64,000 nt of DNA from NCBI GenBank assembly GCA_965220665.1, contig CBDCQQ010000004.1:868001-932000 (forward strand), read 5' to 3'. Shown here in pieces: positions 27,849 through 37,343 of this stretch. Position 1 is the first letter of the stretch, and every line of letters starts with the position of its first letter. The DNA is from JAJDZL01 sp965220665 (lineage in GTDB: Bacteria; Pseudomonadota; Gammaproteobacteria; Arenicellales; JAJDZL01). Position numbers and translations under genes: made by a program. The notes under the pieces were generated by a model. It made no database searches. It had not been told where the DNA came from and worked only from the letters and a program-made list of their open reading frames with translations.

Positions 27849-28517
27849 TCAGATGTAGTAATCATCTGGCCAACAGTGCTCGAACTGAAACTCGGCAAGT
27901 ACATTTCCAGCAACGCTTGCGTATGACGGGACAGAAACACCTGCAAGTTCAAGCAATTCTGCAGTTTCTTTGACCGGCATTCCGATAACCGAAGTTAACG
28001 ATCCAACAACCCTCTTTATGAATGCTGCGGCCCGCCCTTGAATGGCATACGCACCCGCTCGATTTTCTGATTCTCCGCTCGCCAGATACGACTGGATTTG
28101 AGTCTCAGACAGATGATTAAATTCAACATCACTGACAGCAACTACGCATCGTGTAATTCGACAATTGGTCACCGAAACAGCTGAGTAAACTTGATGAATT
28201 TCACCGGATAAAAGCTCCAGCATTTGACGGGCTTCCACCAGATTTTCTGGCTTACCTAGCTTGTGTTCCTCAATACTGACACAAGTATCTGCACCAACGA
28301 AAATTTTTTCCAACGAAGATCGAGGCGCCATCTGCACCGCTTCAGCCGACTTTTGCACTGCAAGACGCAAGACATAATCACTTGGACTTTCATCACTCTT
28401 GGGTGTTTCATCAATATTAGGAGAGATGACTGAAAAATCCAACTCCATTGCCTGCAGCAAGCGACAGCGCTGCGGTGAGCTAGACGCCAGAAACACCCGA
28501 GGGGCTTTCAGTGTCAC
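27849..28517 (-). CDS. maf: Maf-family nucleotide pyrophosphatase
   Basis: A 222-aa Maf/HAM1-like nucleoside triphosphate pyrophosphatase. Signatures: FLASSSPQRCRLLQ at residues 9-22, VGADTCVSIEEHKLGKPEN in the middle, and GAYAIQGRAAAFIKRVVGS. It is thought to remove aberrant or modified nucleotides. It lies 35 bases after rsfS and 71 before yhdP on the same strand. Confidence 0.93.
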   Translation of the reverse strand: MTLKAPRVFLASSSPQRCRLLQAMELDFSVISPNIDETPKSDESPSDYVLRLAVQKSAEAVQMAPRSSLEKIFVGADTCVSIEEHKLGKPENLVEARQMLELLSGEIHQVYSAVSVTNCRITRCVVAVSDVEFNHLSETQIQSYLASGESENRAGAYAIQGRAAAFIKRVVGSLTSVIGMPVKETAELLELAGVSVPSYASVAGNVLAEFQFEHCWPDDYYI

Positions 28518-28552
28518 GGCCAGTTACCAAGGTCGGTCCAATTCCTCGAAAT

Positions 28553-28918
28553 TCAACCCAACGCCTTTTCGTCCAGCGCGTTAACCGAATTTTTTAAGGT
28601 ACGGTCCCAAAGTCTTTCAAGATCGTAAAAATCGCGTGTGTCCGCCAACATCACGTGGACAATTACACTGCTATAGTCAAGCAGAATCCACTGTGAGTGT
28701 TGCTCACCTTCTACACCATTCGGCTTGCAACCCAAATCCGTTAATCGCTCAACGACAGTCTTCATTATAGATTTGACATGTCGCACAGACGTGCCAGAAA
28801 CTACGACCATGTGGTCGGTTACGTCAGTCAGTTCCCGAACATCGAGAATCTGAACGTTCAGTCCTTTTGCCTCTTCAATAGAATCAACAATCGGCTGCAG
28901 AATTTGATCGGACTCCAA
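28553..28918 (-). CDS. rsfS: Ribosome silencing factor RsfS
   Basis: A 121-aa protein that binds ribosomal protein L14 and blocks subunit joining in starvation. Family segments: IVDSIEEAKGLNVQILDVRELT, DHMVVVSGTSVRHVKSI and DYSSVIVHVMLADTRDFYDLERLW. The start appears to be TTG immediately after the nadD stop (no bases between), since the next Met lies well inside the conserved domain. rlmH, usually next to rsfS, is not here. Confidence 0.93.
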   Translation of the reverse strand: MESDQILQPIVDSIEEAKGLNVQILDVRELTDVTDHMVVVSGTSVRHVKSIMKTVVERLTDLGCKPNGVEGEQHSQWILLDYSSVIVHVMLADTRDFYDLERLWDRTLKNSVNALDEKALG

Positions 28919-29563
28919 CTAGGCAGCAACTCCTTGAGCAGTATAGATTTGATGCTGAGCAATGTATTGAGCGACTGAGTCGGGTAGCCCCTCGGGACTC
29001 TCGTCCCCCCGTGACATACTCACCCTGAGCCGAGTCGCTGACACATCAATTAGTGAAACGTCAAGCTGTACGATATTTCCCGCAAGACGCTCAAAAAGTA
29101 TCCGGTTCTGAGTCTGAAGAGCCTGTTCCCACCAAACGGGGAGTACATTGGGAATCTTCGCACCGGGTCGATTCATAACAATAATATTCGCCAACCTTAA
29201 CACATCTGCCCACCAGTACCAGTGCCTGATCTGTAAAAAGGCATCCATACCCAGAATCAGACACAATGGACGAAAAGGATTTTCTGTACGTAGGGAGCGA
29301 AGCGTCGGTACCATGAAAGACTTTCCTGGCCGCTTAATCTCCCGATTATCTGCAACAAGTTGCGGATAATCTTCCAGAGCCAAAACCGTCATGTTCCAGC
29401 GATGATTCGGGTCAGTGCGCGGTGTGGGACGATGCCCGGGGCGCGCATTGGGAATGTAGCGAACCTCATCGATCCCAGTCATTTCACATACATCAAGTAT
29501 TGGATAGATGTGTCCGATATGAATCGGATCAAATGTTCCGCCAAACACTCCAATTGGTTTCAT
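28919..29563 (-). CDS. nadD: Nicotinate-nucleotide adenylyltransferase NadD
   Basis: A 214-aa nucleotidyltransferase forming nicotinate adenine dinucleotide in NAD synthesis. The ATP-binding motif GGTFDPIHIGHI is at residues 9-20; the C-terminal ISATR-like motif reads SLIDVSATRLRVSMSRG. It precedes rsfS without a gap and follows proA by 47 bases. Confidence 0.95.
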   Translation of the reverse strand: MKPIGVFGGTFDPIHIGHIYPILDVCEMTGIDEVRYIPNARPGHRPTPRTDPNHRWNMTVLALEDYPQLVADNREIKRPGKSFMVPTLRSLRTENPFRPLCLILGMDAFLQIRHWYWWADVLRLANIIVMNRPGAKIPNVLPVWWEQALQTQNRILFERLAGNIVQLDVSLIDVSATRLRVSMSRGDESPEGLPDSVAQYIAQHQIYTAQGVAA

Positions 29564-29610
29564 GTCAACTCTCCACTTCGATTTAATTCAACAAATTAGC
29601 AAAGATAAAG

Positions 29611-30891
29611 CTAAACTCGTACGGTGCCATCACCATAAACCACGTACTTTTGCATGGTCAGTCCTTCCAGACCAACTGGCCCGCGAGCATGCAATTTGTT
29701 GGTGCTTATCCCAATTTCCGCACCCAAACCGTATTCAAATCCGTCAGCAAACCGTGTCGAGGCGTTCACCATCACCGAACTCGAATTGACCTCTCGCATA
29801 AAGCGTTCTGCATGCGATAGATTCTGAGTAACGATACTATCGGTATGCTCGGACCCATACTGCTCAATATGGTCCATGGCTTGATCCAAATTGTCGACAA
29901 CTCTAATCGCCAAAATTGGTGCCAGGTATTCTTCATGCCAATCGTCTTCAACCGCCACAAGCATCTCAGTACAAATACTTCGACTGCGTTCACATCCCCT
30001 AAGTTCCACACCTTTTTCTTTCAGCGCTGCGGCAACAGCCGGTAGAAACTTTTGGGCGATGTTGTGTCCAACGAGTAGCGTTTCCGCAGCGTTGCACACC
30101 CCATACCGATGTGTCTTGGAATTCATTACGATCGCCATTGCTTTTTCCATACAGGCATCGTCGTCAACATAAACATGACAAACACCGTCAAGATGTTTAA
30201 TGACAGGAATGCGTGATTGCGAGGATATTCTTTCAATCAGTCCTTTGCCACCACGCGGGACAATCACATCAACACAGTCTTCCATGCTGATCATGGCATC
30301 AATCGCGCTGCGGTCCGTTGATTCAATAAATTGAATGATATTGGAACTTAATCCGGCGCTGTCAAGACCGCGCTGCAAACACTCGACAATCGCAAAATTA
30401 GAGTTGAATGCCTCCGAGCCGCCTCGCAGAATTACCGCGTTTCCGGACTTGAGGCATAACCCCCCTGCTTCTGCAGTTACAGTGGGCCGCGATTCGTAGA
30501 TGATACCAATCACCCCCAAAGGTACGCGCATGCGCCCGACTCGAATTCCAGAAGGTCGTTGGACAACTTCAGAAATTTCACCAACCGGATCTGGTAATTC
30601 AGCAATTTCACGAAGGCCCTGAGCCATCAGTTCAATTCGCGCATCGGTGAGTTCAAGACGGTCAAGCATTGCACCTGAAAGTCCCGATTTTCGTCCCAAA
30701 TCAAGATCAGTCCGATTGGCCTGCTGTATCTTTTCACGCGATGATTCAATTTGGTCAGCCGTTGCCAGAAGTGCCTGATTTCTTTGAGCTGTCGTTGATC
30801 GCGCAATTTCGCGTGATGCCGCACGTGCATCAACAGCTACATGCTCAACATAGGCAGCAATATCAAATACCTGCTGTGTCTGTGTTCCCAT
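29611..30891 (-). CDS. proA: Gamma-glutamyl phosphate reductase ProA
   Basis: A 426-aa aldehyde-dehydrogenase-family enzyme, the second step of proline synthesis from glutamate. Signatures: GVIGIIYESRPTVTAEAGGL, GNAVILRGGSEA, and the Cys region with HRYGVCNAAETLL. It ends with the typical GLEGLTMQKYVVYGDG. proB is not in the window. It sits 6 bases after holA. Confidence 0.96.
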   Translation of the reverse strand: MGTQTQQVFDIAAYVEHVAVDARAASREIARSTTAQRNQALLATADQIESSREKIQQANRTDLDLGRKSGLSGAMLDRLELTDARIELMAQGLREIAELPDPVGEISEVVQRPSGIRVGRMRVPLGVIGIIYESRPTVTAEAGGLCLKSGNAVILRGGSEAFNSNFAIVECLQRGLDSAGLSSNIIQFIESTDRSAIDAMISMEDCVDVIVPRGGKGLIERISSQSRIPVIKHLDGVCHVYVDDDACMEKAMAIVMNSKTHRYGVCNAAETLLVGHNIAQKFLPAVAAALKEKGVELRGCERSRSICTEMLVAVEDDWHEEYLAPILAIRVVDNLDQAMDHIEQYGSEHTDSIVTQNLSHAERFMREVNSSSVMVNASTRFADGFEYGLGAEIGISTNKLHARGPVGLEGLTMQKYVVYGDGTVRV

Positions 30892-30897
30892 AGTTTT

Positions 30898-31923
30898 TTA
30901 AATGACTCCCTTAGCTATTCCGCAAATTTGCAGAACAATATTCTCAAATTCATCCCAAATATTGCCTGCCTGAGCGGACTCGCGCCCTTTCAATATTCTG
31001 TCTGCTCTTGCCAGCCGTCGCATAACAACCGCGCTGTCGTTGACGCCGAGTCTTCTCGCAGCTTGTTGTATCACCTTCTGGCGTGATCTCCATATTCTCA
31101 GTTTACTGAATATAGCATCAGTCTGCAATCCATTCGCAACTGCGAATGCAATTCGGTGGACTGTTCTCAACTCTCGTGTTATCGCCCACAATACCAGGAC
31201 AGGTTCGGTGTCCTCGTTCTTCAGCACGGTCAGTTGTCGCAGGGCTCGGGTTGAATTGCCTGCCAGACAGCTATCGGCAAAAGAAAATACATTGAATCGC
31301 GCTTGATCTGCAACGATTCGATCAATCTCATCGACCGTAATTAGGGACCCATCGTTACCAGCTACCAACTTTCGAATTTCATTGGCTGCAGCAAGCATAT
31401 TTCCTTCAAAGTAATAGCTCAACCGGGCGACGACATCCGGTTCGTAAGCGACCTTGCCGCGGTCCAGAGAATTTCTGATCCAACCACGAAATTCGTCTCG
31501 ATACATTTCAGGGTTGTCGATAATCACTGCCTTGCTGTTCCACGCCTTAAACCAGGCCGATTGCTTGATGGAAGACTCAAGCGCACCTGCGATCACAACA
31601 ACGATGTTATCTTTGCTCGGAGCATTGAGGCATTCAGATAAAACCTTTCCGCCCTGTACACCGGGCCTCCCGCTTGGGGGCAATCGTAACTCAACGAGTT
31701 TTCTGGAACCAAACAGATCAAGTTGTGCAATTTGATCGACGAATGTCTCCCATTGAAAGTCATTGGTGACTGTCATGGAAATGCGTTCCAAATATTCGTT
31801 CTTCTTCGCCCGCTCGCGAATTATCTGCACACATCGTTCGACGAGATACAACTCTTTGCCGTATATCAGGTAGCGCAGATCAATGTCATTTCGACGCCAC
31901 AGTTCTTCACGCGTGAGTTGCAT
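30898..31923 (-). CDS. holA: DNA polymerase III delta subunit HolA
   Basis: A 341-aa clamp-loader subunit that opens the beta clamp. It has the opening DLRYLIYGKELYLVERCVQI, the core DNIVVVIAGALESSIKQSAW, the helix-rich middle with LSYYFEGNMLAAANEIRKL, and the collar domain VFSFADSCLAGNSTRALRQL. Order leuS-lptE-holA-(proA)-nadD matches gammaproteobacterial synteny. Confidence 0.93.
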   Translation of the reverse strand: MQLTREELWRRNDIDLRYLIYGKELYLVERCVQIIRERAKKNEYLERISMTVTNDFQWETFVDQIAQLDLFGSRKLVELRLPPSGRPGVQGGKVLSECLNAPSKDNIVVVIAGALESSIKQSAWFKAWNSKAVIIDNPEMYRDEFRGWIRNSLDRGKVAYEPDVVARLSYYFEGNMLAAANEIRKLVAGNDGSLITVDEIDRIVADQARFNVFSFADSCLAGNSTRALRQLTVLKNEDTEPVLVLWAITRELRTVHRIAFAVANGLQTDAIFSKLRIWRSRQKVIQQAARRLGVNDSAVVMRRLARADRILKGRESAQAGNIWDEFENIVLQICGIAKGVI

Positions 31924-31937
31924 TGTCAGATTTAGAC

Positions 31938-32447
31938 CTAACCTCCCGTCCGATTGGTAATTTTCAGTCGTAGGATATTTCCAATCTCCCGGGCAGCTTT
32001 TTTACGGATTTGATCCAGCGCTGCATCTTCCGCGACAGCCTGTTGCAGATAACTGCCTGGTGGATTGAAAAAATCATTTCTCAATTCCAATTCCGGGAAA
32101 TCGGAAATGACTTCACCCTGAGAGTCAGAGATGGTGTACGTCAAACGATAGTGCAACTGTTTGAAAGGCTGATCAAACTCTGTGTTGTACGAGAACTCAT
32201 ACATTGTTGAAAATTCATTCTGCACTTGAATCAAGTAGTCAGGATTGGCGCGGACTACCGTGTATCCCTGCCAGTTAAGTTCCTGTTCAAACAGTTGATT
32301 CAATCTCGGGTAGGATGACTTAACCTGTATGGCATAGGGTTCGGGCAAACTCATCGCAGACTCTGTACCGCGCAACTGAAAGCCGCATCCAACTAATGCA
32401 AAGGATAGAAACAGCATCCCTAAGCGCAATTTCAATGAATGAGTCAT
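31938..32447 (-). CDS. lptE: LPS-assembly lipoprotein LptE
   Basis: A 169-aa outer-membrane lipoprotein that plugs LptD and helps insert lipopolysaccharide. Lipobox ALVGC puts the lipidated Cys at residue 21, followed by GFQLRGTE, the usual LptE start. The start overlaps leuS by 4 bases. Its presence indicates an LPS-bearing outer membrane. Confidence 0.93.
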   Translation of the reverse strand: MTHSLKLRLGMLFLSFALVGCGFQLRGTESAMSLPEPYAIQVKSSYPRLNQLFEQELNWQGYTVVRANPDYLIQVQNEFSTMYEFSYNTEFDQPFKQLHYRLTYTISDSQGEVISDFPELELRNDFFNPPGSYLQQAVAEDAALDQIRKKAAREIGNILRLKITNRTGG

Positions 32448-34933
32448 ACCACTAAACTGACCATTTTTTCAGGCACGTAAATTAACTTCCTAACCGCCTT
32501 CCCGTCTACATAACGCTGAACACCGGGCAATTCAAGCGCGGATGCCGAAACCTCTTCCCGAGTTGCATTGGCACTAACCTCAATTTGGCCTCGCAGTTTG
32601 CCGTTCACCTGTACGGGTAGTATGATCGAATCCTGAACCAGTGCAAACTCATCAACCTTCGGCCAGGGAGCATCAATTACCGGATATTGCGCTCCCATCT
32701 GTAACCACAACGTGTGGCAGATATGTGGCACAATTGGTGCCAGCACCCGAACCAATACCAATATAGCCTCGACGATGGTGTCAGTGTTCGCATTTCGGTG
32801 ATTTGTGGCATACCGGGAAACTTCATTACAAAGTTCCATGCAGGCAGCAATTGCGGTGTTGTAATGATGCCGTTCAAAATCCTGACAGATCCGCTGCAAT
32901 AGTGAGTGTGTCTGCAAACGCAAATTCTTGCTTTCTTGGTCTGAAATCTCTGCTGCCCATCCGAACTGATCAAGCTTGAATCCTGAAAGTCCCAGATATT
33001 GCTGGCGAATTACGTCTTCAAAACCGATTACCAGTTTCCACACCCGATTAAGAAATCGGGATGCACCCGCAAGAGCTTCATCATTCCATTCCAGAGTCTG
33101 ACGTGGCGGAGAAGCGAACAGAATAAACAATCGCACTGAATCCGCACCAAATTGATCAATCATATCCTGAGGGTCAACCACATTGCCAACCGACTTGGAC
33201 ATTTTGGAACCATCCTTGAGCACCATTCCCTGTGTGAGCAAATTGGTAAAGGGTTCATCCGAATCGACTAAACCCAAATCCCGCATCAGCTTGTGATATA
33301 GGCGCGCGTAGAGCAGATGTAAAACCGCATGTTCGATACCACCGATGTAGTGATCAACCGGTAACCAGTAATTGGCACGTTCGTCTAGTTTGGCATCAGC
33401 GCCTGGACAGCAGAATCGTGCGAAATACCAAGACGACTCAACAAAAGTATCAAAGGTATCCGTTTCTCGCCGGCCAGGATTATTGGTGTTGGGTACCGTT
33501 GTGTTAATGAAATCCGGATCTTCGCGTATCGGAGATTTAACCCCCTGAAATTCGACATCTTCTGGCAATACAACCGGGAGTTGATCATCTAGCACAGGGT
33601 GAATATTGTTGCCACTATCGTAAATCACGGGCACTGGGCAGCCCCAATATCGCTGGCGCGAAACTCCCCAGTCTCTCAATCGATAATTGATGGTGCGTTT
33701 CCCTGCAGCATTTTCTGTCAAGTAGTCCGCAGTTGCATTGAAACAAGCTTCATAATCAAGTCCGTCAAACTCACCGGAATTACATGAAACCGTATCGATT
33801 TTATTTACGTAAGCGCCTTGCGAAAGATCAACGTCACCATCTGCCGGACGCACAACCTTACGAATATCAATACCAAATTTGTGGGCAAACTCCCAGTCGC
33901 GCTGATCGTGACCTGGCACTGCCATAATGGCACCGGTTCCGTAGGTGATGAGAACGAAATTCGCCACAAAGATGGGCATCTTTTCACCTGTAACCGGATG
34001 GATCGCGCGGACTGGCAGTTTCAGTCCTATCTTCTCCATGGTTTCCAGAGCTGCTTCTGAAGTGCTGATTTTCTTGCAGGATTCAATGAATTGTGCGAGT
34101 TCCGGATCGGACTTCGCATAATGCCTCGCCAACGGATACTCTGGAGCGATCGCAGCATAAGTAATACCCATCAGTGTATCCGGACGGGTCGTGAACACTC
34201 TGAGCGGCAGGTGATCTCCTTCAACTGGTATATCGAACTCCACTCCTTCGGATCGACCAATCCAGTTACGCTGCATGGTCTTAACTGATTCGGGCCAACC
34301 GTGTAAATGATCAATTTCCTCTAGCAACTCTTCGGCGTAGGCAGTAATACGGATGAACCACTGCGGAATTTCCAGTTTTTCAACCAGTGCGCCAGAACGC
34401 CATCCCCTGCCAGTCGCATCAACCTGTTCATTTGCCAAAACGGTCTGTTCAACGGGGTCCCAGTTGACCACCGCCATTTTCCGATAAGCCAAGCCCTTTT
34501 CAATGAGTCTGGTGAAAAACCACTGTTCCCATCGGTAATATTCCGGCTTGCAGGTGGCAAGCTCGCGCGACCAGTCATAACCAAAGCCAAGCCGTTTCAA
34601 CTGTCGCTTCATGTATTCGATGTTTTCATACGTCCACTTTGCCGCGGGAACGTTTTTGGCAATTGCGGCATTTTCGGCAGGAAGACCGAACGCGTCCCAT
34701 CCCATTGGCTGCAGCACGTTCTTGCCCAGCATCCTTTGATACCGGCTCATTGCATCTCCAATTGAATAGTTGCGCACATGTCCCATGTGAAGCGCACCCG
34801 ATGGGTACGGAAACATTGAGAGGCAGTAGAATTTCTCCCGGTCCGGGTCTTCGACTACATGAAAACTCTGGTTTTGCTCCCAGTATTCCTGAGCTAAAAA
34901 TTCAATACGGGATGGATCATATTCACGATTCAT
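32444..34933 (-). CDS. leuS: Leucyl-tRNA synthetase LeuS
   Basis: An 829-aa class I synthetase. The HIGH-type motif appears in PYPSGALHMGHVRNYSIGD. The editing domain threonine-rich segment FTTRPDTLMGITY is present. The KMSKS loop lies in DGSKMSKSVGNVVDP. ATG 34933 is chosen over an upstream TTG (34939), as MNREYDPSRIE matches the normal N-terminus. Confidence 0.97.
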   Translation of the reverse strand: MNREYDPSRIEFLAQEYWEQNQSFHVVEDPDREKFYCLSMFPYPSGALHMGHVRNYSIGDAMSRYQRMLGKNVLQPMGWDAFGLPAENAAIAKNVPAAKWTYENIEYMKRQLKRLGFGYDWSRELATCKPEYYRWEQWFFTRLIEKGLAYRKMAVVNWDPVEQTVLANEQVDATGRGWRSGALVEKLEIPQWFIRITAYAEELLEEIDHLHGWPESVKTMQRNWIGRSEGVEFDIPVEGDHLPLRVFTTRPDTLMGITYAAIAPEYPLARHYAKSDPELAQFIESCKKISTSEAALETMEKIGLKLPVRAIHPVTGEKMPIFVANFVLITYGTGAIMAVPGHDQRDWEFAHKFGIDIRKVVRPADGDVDLSQGAYVNKIDTVSCNSGEFDGLDYEACFNATADYLTENAAGKRTINYRLRDWGVSRQRYWGCPVPVIYDSGNNIHPVLDDQLPVVLPEDVEFQGVKSPIREDPDFINTTVPNTNNPGRRETDTFDTFVESSWYFARFCCPGADAKLDERANYWLPVDHYIGGIEHAVLHLLYARLYHKLMRDLGLVDSDEPFTNLLTQGMVLKDGSKMSKSVGNVVDPQDMIDQFGADSVRLFILFASPPRQTLEWNDEALAGASRFLNRVWKLVIGFEDVIRQQYLGLSGFKLDQFGWAAEISDQESKNLRLQTHSLLQRICQDFERHHYNTAIAACMELCNEVSRYATNHRNANTDTIVEAILVLVRVLAPIVPHICHTLWLQMGAQYPVIDAPWPKVDEFALVQDSIILPVQVNGKLRGQIEVSANATREEVSASALELPGVQRYVDGKAVRKLIYVPEKMVSLVV

Positions 34934-35272
34934 AACCAAACAAATTTTATTGGATTGTGCGTCGGTCCTAACGGATAATTCGGCATCCTAATCCGAAATA
35001 TGATGATATGGAATACTCTCACCCTTGCAGTTAGAGTACGTTTTGAAACCAACGACTGACAAGAGGTGAGAAGTTTAAATACGGACTACATACGATAAAA
35101 CAACGATTCGATTTAGTAAAAAACGTGTTCTACTGGACGGAGATGAACCACAACATGCAGGCGGTGCGTCAGCTCAAGCTGAAACGGAATCAGGTGCCGG
35201 GCCATGTCCGTTCAAGCGGTTTCGAGGCCGGATTTCGAAAACCTGACCTAGCGCAAACTTATGTGTGAAGGT
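34934..35272. other. Intergenic region between leuS and hipA
   Basis: This 339-base stretch presumably holds the leuS promoter (minus strand). A 41-codon plus-strand frame at 35143-35268 (MNHNMQAVRQLKLKRNQVPG onward) looks like a fragment of a larger protein, but I cannot assign it. No RNA gene is evident. Confidence 0.3.
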
Positions 35273-35294
35273 TTTTGGTAATACCCTACCAAAA
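35273..35294 (-). terminator. Hairpin downstream of hipA
   Basis: Perfect 8-bp arms TTTTGGTA / TACCAAAA with a 6-base loop, 29 bases past the hipA stop. On the minus strand it is a plausible terminator of hipBA, although the following T content is modest. A separate perfect 14-bp palindrome, ATTACGTACGTAAT, lies at 35300-35313 between it and the stop codon. Confidence 0.45.
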
Positions 35295-35322
35295 TAAACA
35301 TTACGTACGTAATTTTCCTGTT

Positions 35323-36549
35323 TCAGTTGCCACCACTGTCAAAGGCACTGGCATATGTGGCGATGTCAGCGGCACTCATGTCCAGTTTCCGCGCAACATC
35401 GCGCCAGCGAGCTGTCGCCTGTGACACTTCACCGATAATTTGTACTGCCTGATCGTCCTCAATGGCAAAATATGGCGCTGCCCTGCGCGACAGGTCAACA
35501 CTGGCTTCCGGGCCCTCCTCAGATATCCAAGTTTCCAGTTCGCGCACTTTTTTCTCAAGGGGCACTGGGTTGAGATCGTAAGCGGGTGATAGCCGCCACT
35601 TTCCTTCCCCTACATAGAGAAACCCGTGGTTTCTCAGGTGGTCGTCGAGATTGCCGATCATTACCCCAAAAACAATGCGCCGCCAAAGTTCGTGCAAGTC
35701 TTCGATTGGCGCACTTGAATACATGCGTATACACTCAGCGATATCGGTGTAGGTCCCAGTATCGCCGTCATTAAGCCCAAGCAAACTCATGGCCGAGAGA
35801 AATGGAATGCGGAACCCCCCTTCCCGGTCGAAGCGTTTTACTAGCGCTACTGGCCGACCGGCTACTGTTTGTAGTCGTCCGAACGCAACGTTTAAGCCCG
35901 CCTTCCGCGCCAAAGTGAGTGCCAGAATTTCGCCGTGCGGAATGCTGCGGTCATCATCTGGTTTCGGAAATTTCGCGATGGCAAGCTGGCCATCCTTGTC
36001 AAGCACTGCCGATTTCGGCCGTGCTCCGCCGAGGGGAGTACCCTCGTTTAACAACAGCTTCAGATCCTCTGCGGTTTCATTGTTACCCTGCACCGCATCG
36101 GCGGCATTGAGCAATGCTGGCAGCCGGATCAGCGGCGGTACCCGATAACGGCCAATGTCGTGATTAAAGTCAATCTCGCCTTCGCGCTTGTATCGGAGTG
36201 CACCGATCCGTGTCTGGTCGCTGATTGCCAGAAGATAGTCCAATTCTGAAATCGAGCGCCTTTCACCCGACTTACGGAAAGCGCGGCGGATCAGTTGCTG
36301 ACCCCATCGATCGGGTGCGGTATCGCGCATGGCACCCGGCAAGGCTGATTTCTCAGAATTCGAATAGACTGGGTTCGAGTTGAGCGGCAGGTTGGCGGGA
36401 TCGAGCGCGAAAGCCTCGCTATAAGACAGCCATTCATCAGCATACTCAAAAACGGAACTTTGGTTACGCACTTTGGTCGCGTATCGGCAACGTCCGAGCA
36501 GACGTGTCTCGCCACCATAATCCATGTAAATTTCAATCGTCTCGGTCAT
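35323..36549 (-). CDS. hipA: HipA-type serine/threonine kinase toxin
   Basis: A 408-aa toxin kinase of a type II toxin-antitoxin pair. The glycine-rich loop region is GTPLGGARPKSAVLDKDG (about 170-188), followed by the ATP lysine in LAIAKFP. The catalytic loop is GNLDDHLRNHGF and the metal-binding segment SPAYDLNP. E. coli HipA phosphorylates glutamyl-tRNA synthetase, causing growth arrest and persistence; other HipA proteins hit other synthetases, so the target here is unknown. The gene overlaps hipB by 4 bases. All key residues appear intact. Confidence 0.93.
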   Translation of the reverse strand: MTETIEIYMDYGGETRLLGRCRYATKVRNQSSVFEYADEWLSYSEAFALDPANLPLNSNPVYSNSEKSALPGAMRDTAPDRWGQQLIRRAFRKSGERRSISELDYLLAISDQTRIGALRYKREGEIDFNHDIGRYRVPPLIRLPALLNAADAVQGNNETAEDLKLLLNEGTPLGGARPKSAVLDKDGQLAIAKFPKPDDDRSIPHGEILALTLARKAGLNVAFGRLQTVAGRPVALVKRFDREGGFRIPFLSAMSLLGLNDGDTGTYTDIAECIRMYSSAPIEDLHELWRRIVFGVMIGNLDDHLRNHGFLYVGEGKWRLSPAYDLNPVPLEKKVRELETWISEEGPEASVDLSRRAAPYFAIEDDQAVQIIGEVSQATARWRDVARKLDMSAADIATYASAFDSGGN

Positions 36550-36881
36550 CGCTTCGTCTCCCTGTGGCGGCGAGAGGTAATCCTTTGTGGTAGCCGATCC
36601 TCTTCAATGTCAAGTCCCAAGACATCCTTGCTACGATCAGCAAGCTCACCTACCCCTTCCACCAAACCCAATATTGCAAGTACGGTTACGTAGGCACCAA
36701 TCGAAGCAGTCGGGTCCCCCTTTTCTATCTTGGCCAAGGTGCTACGGCTTATGAACGCCCGCTCAGCCATCGAGACGGTCGAGATGCGACGCTTTTTGCG
36801 CGCAACGGTAATGTCGTGACCAACTTTGATGAGAGCCCGACGGGCTTTCCGTGGTAGCGTGCTGGGTGCTTGTGATTTCAT
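36546..36881 (-). CDS. hipB: HipB-type antitoxin, XRE helix-turn-helix
   Basis: A 111-aa DNA-binding antitoxin. The helix-turn-helix spans about residues 22-75 (ITVARKKRRISTVSMAERAF, then ISRSTLAKIEKGDPTASIGAY). The basic C-terminus (QRITSRRHRETKR) is the likely HipA contact and degradable tail. It is the first gene of the operon, expected to repress its own promoter through the palindrome at 36914-36939. Confidence 0.9.
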   Translation of the reverse strand: MKSQAPSTLPRKARRALIKVGHDITVARKKRRISTVSMAERAFISRSTLAKIEKGDPTASIGAYVTVLAILGLVEGVGELADRSKDVLGLDIEEDRLPQRITSRRHRETKR

Positions 36882-36913
36882 ATATTGACTTATAAATAGT
36901 GCATTATTATTAC

Positions 36914-36939
36914 TTAATGTCTATTATATAATACATTAA
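36914..36939. promoter_or_regulatory. Palindromic operator/promoter of hipBA
   Basis: Arms TTAATGT / ACATTAA flank a central ATTATATAAT that is itself palindromic. On the minus strand this contains a consensus TATAAT (36923-36928), about 40 bases before the hipB ATG. A repressor dimer bound here would cover the -10 box, the usual autoregulation design. No convincing -35 box is seen. Confidence 0.6.
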
Positions 36940-37343
36940 TAATCATTGAACCGAAACTGCCGCATCGAGAGATTTCGATACTCCTCCAGTATCTGCGCCT
37001 TCAACTCCTCCGAAATATACCTCGACGTCCCTTCCTCCTGTCTTCCATCGACTGTATGGCGTGAACATTAATGGTTACCCGTCTTTCCTAGTGTCGCACA
37101 CGGCTGACGCAGGCAATCGGCACGATTCGCACCTTCCAATTCCCGTGAAGCTGCCTCCTCACATCTGATCCCACCACCAACAAATTCCATTCTGACAAGC
37201 TGGTAGAATGCGGTTCCTCATGCAATAAGTTAGCTCACAGAGTGTAGCAAATAGAGCACGGTAACTGCTGGCGGCGCTTATGAAACTTCTGGTCTTTGAG
37301 AAAGTTTCAAGTTGGCACAGTCTTTTGTAGTGCGCAGCGTCAA
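36940..37343. other. Gene-free stretch between hipBA and PBP1b
   Basis: About 400 bases with no gene I can support. Two short minus-strand frames near 36955-37075 are open in different registers, one reading RYISEELKAQILEEYRNL. They may be the debris of a lost gene, but no family can be named. Confidence 0.25.
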
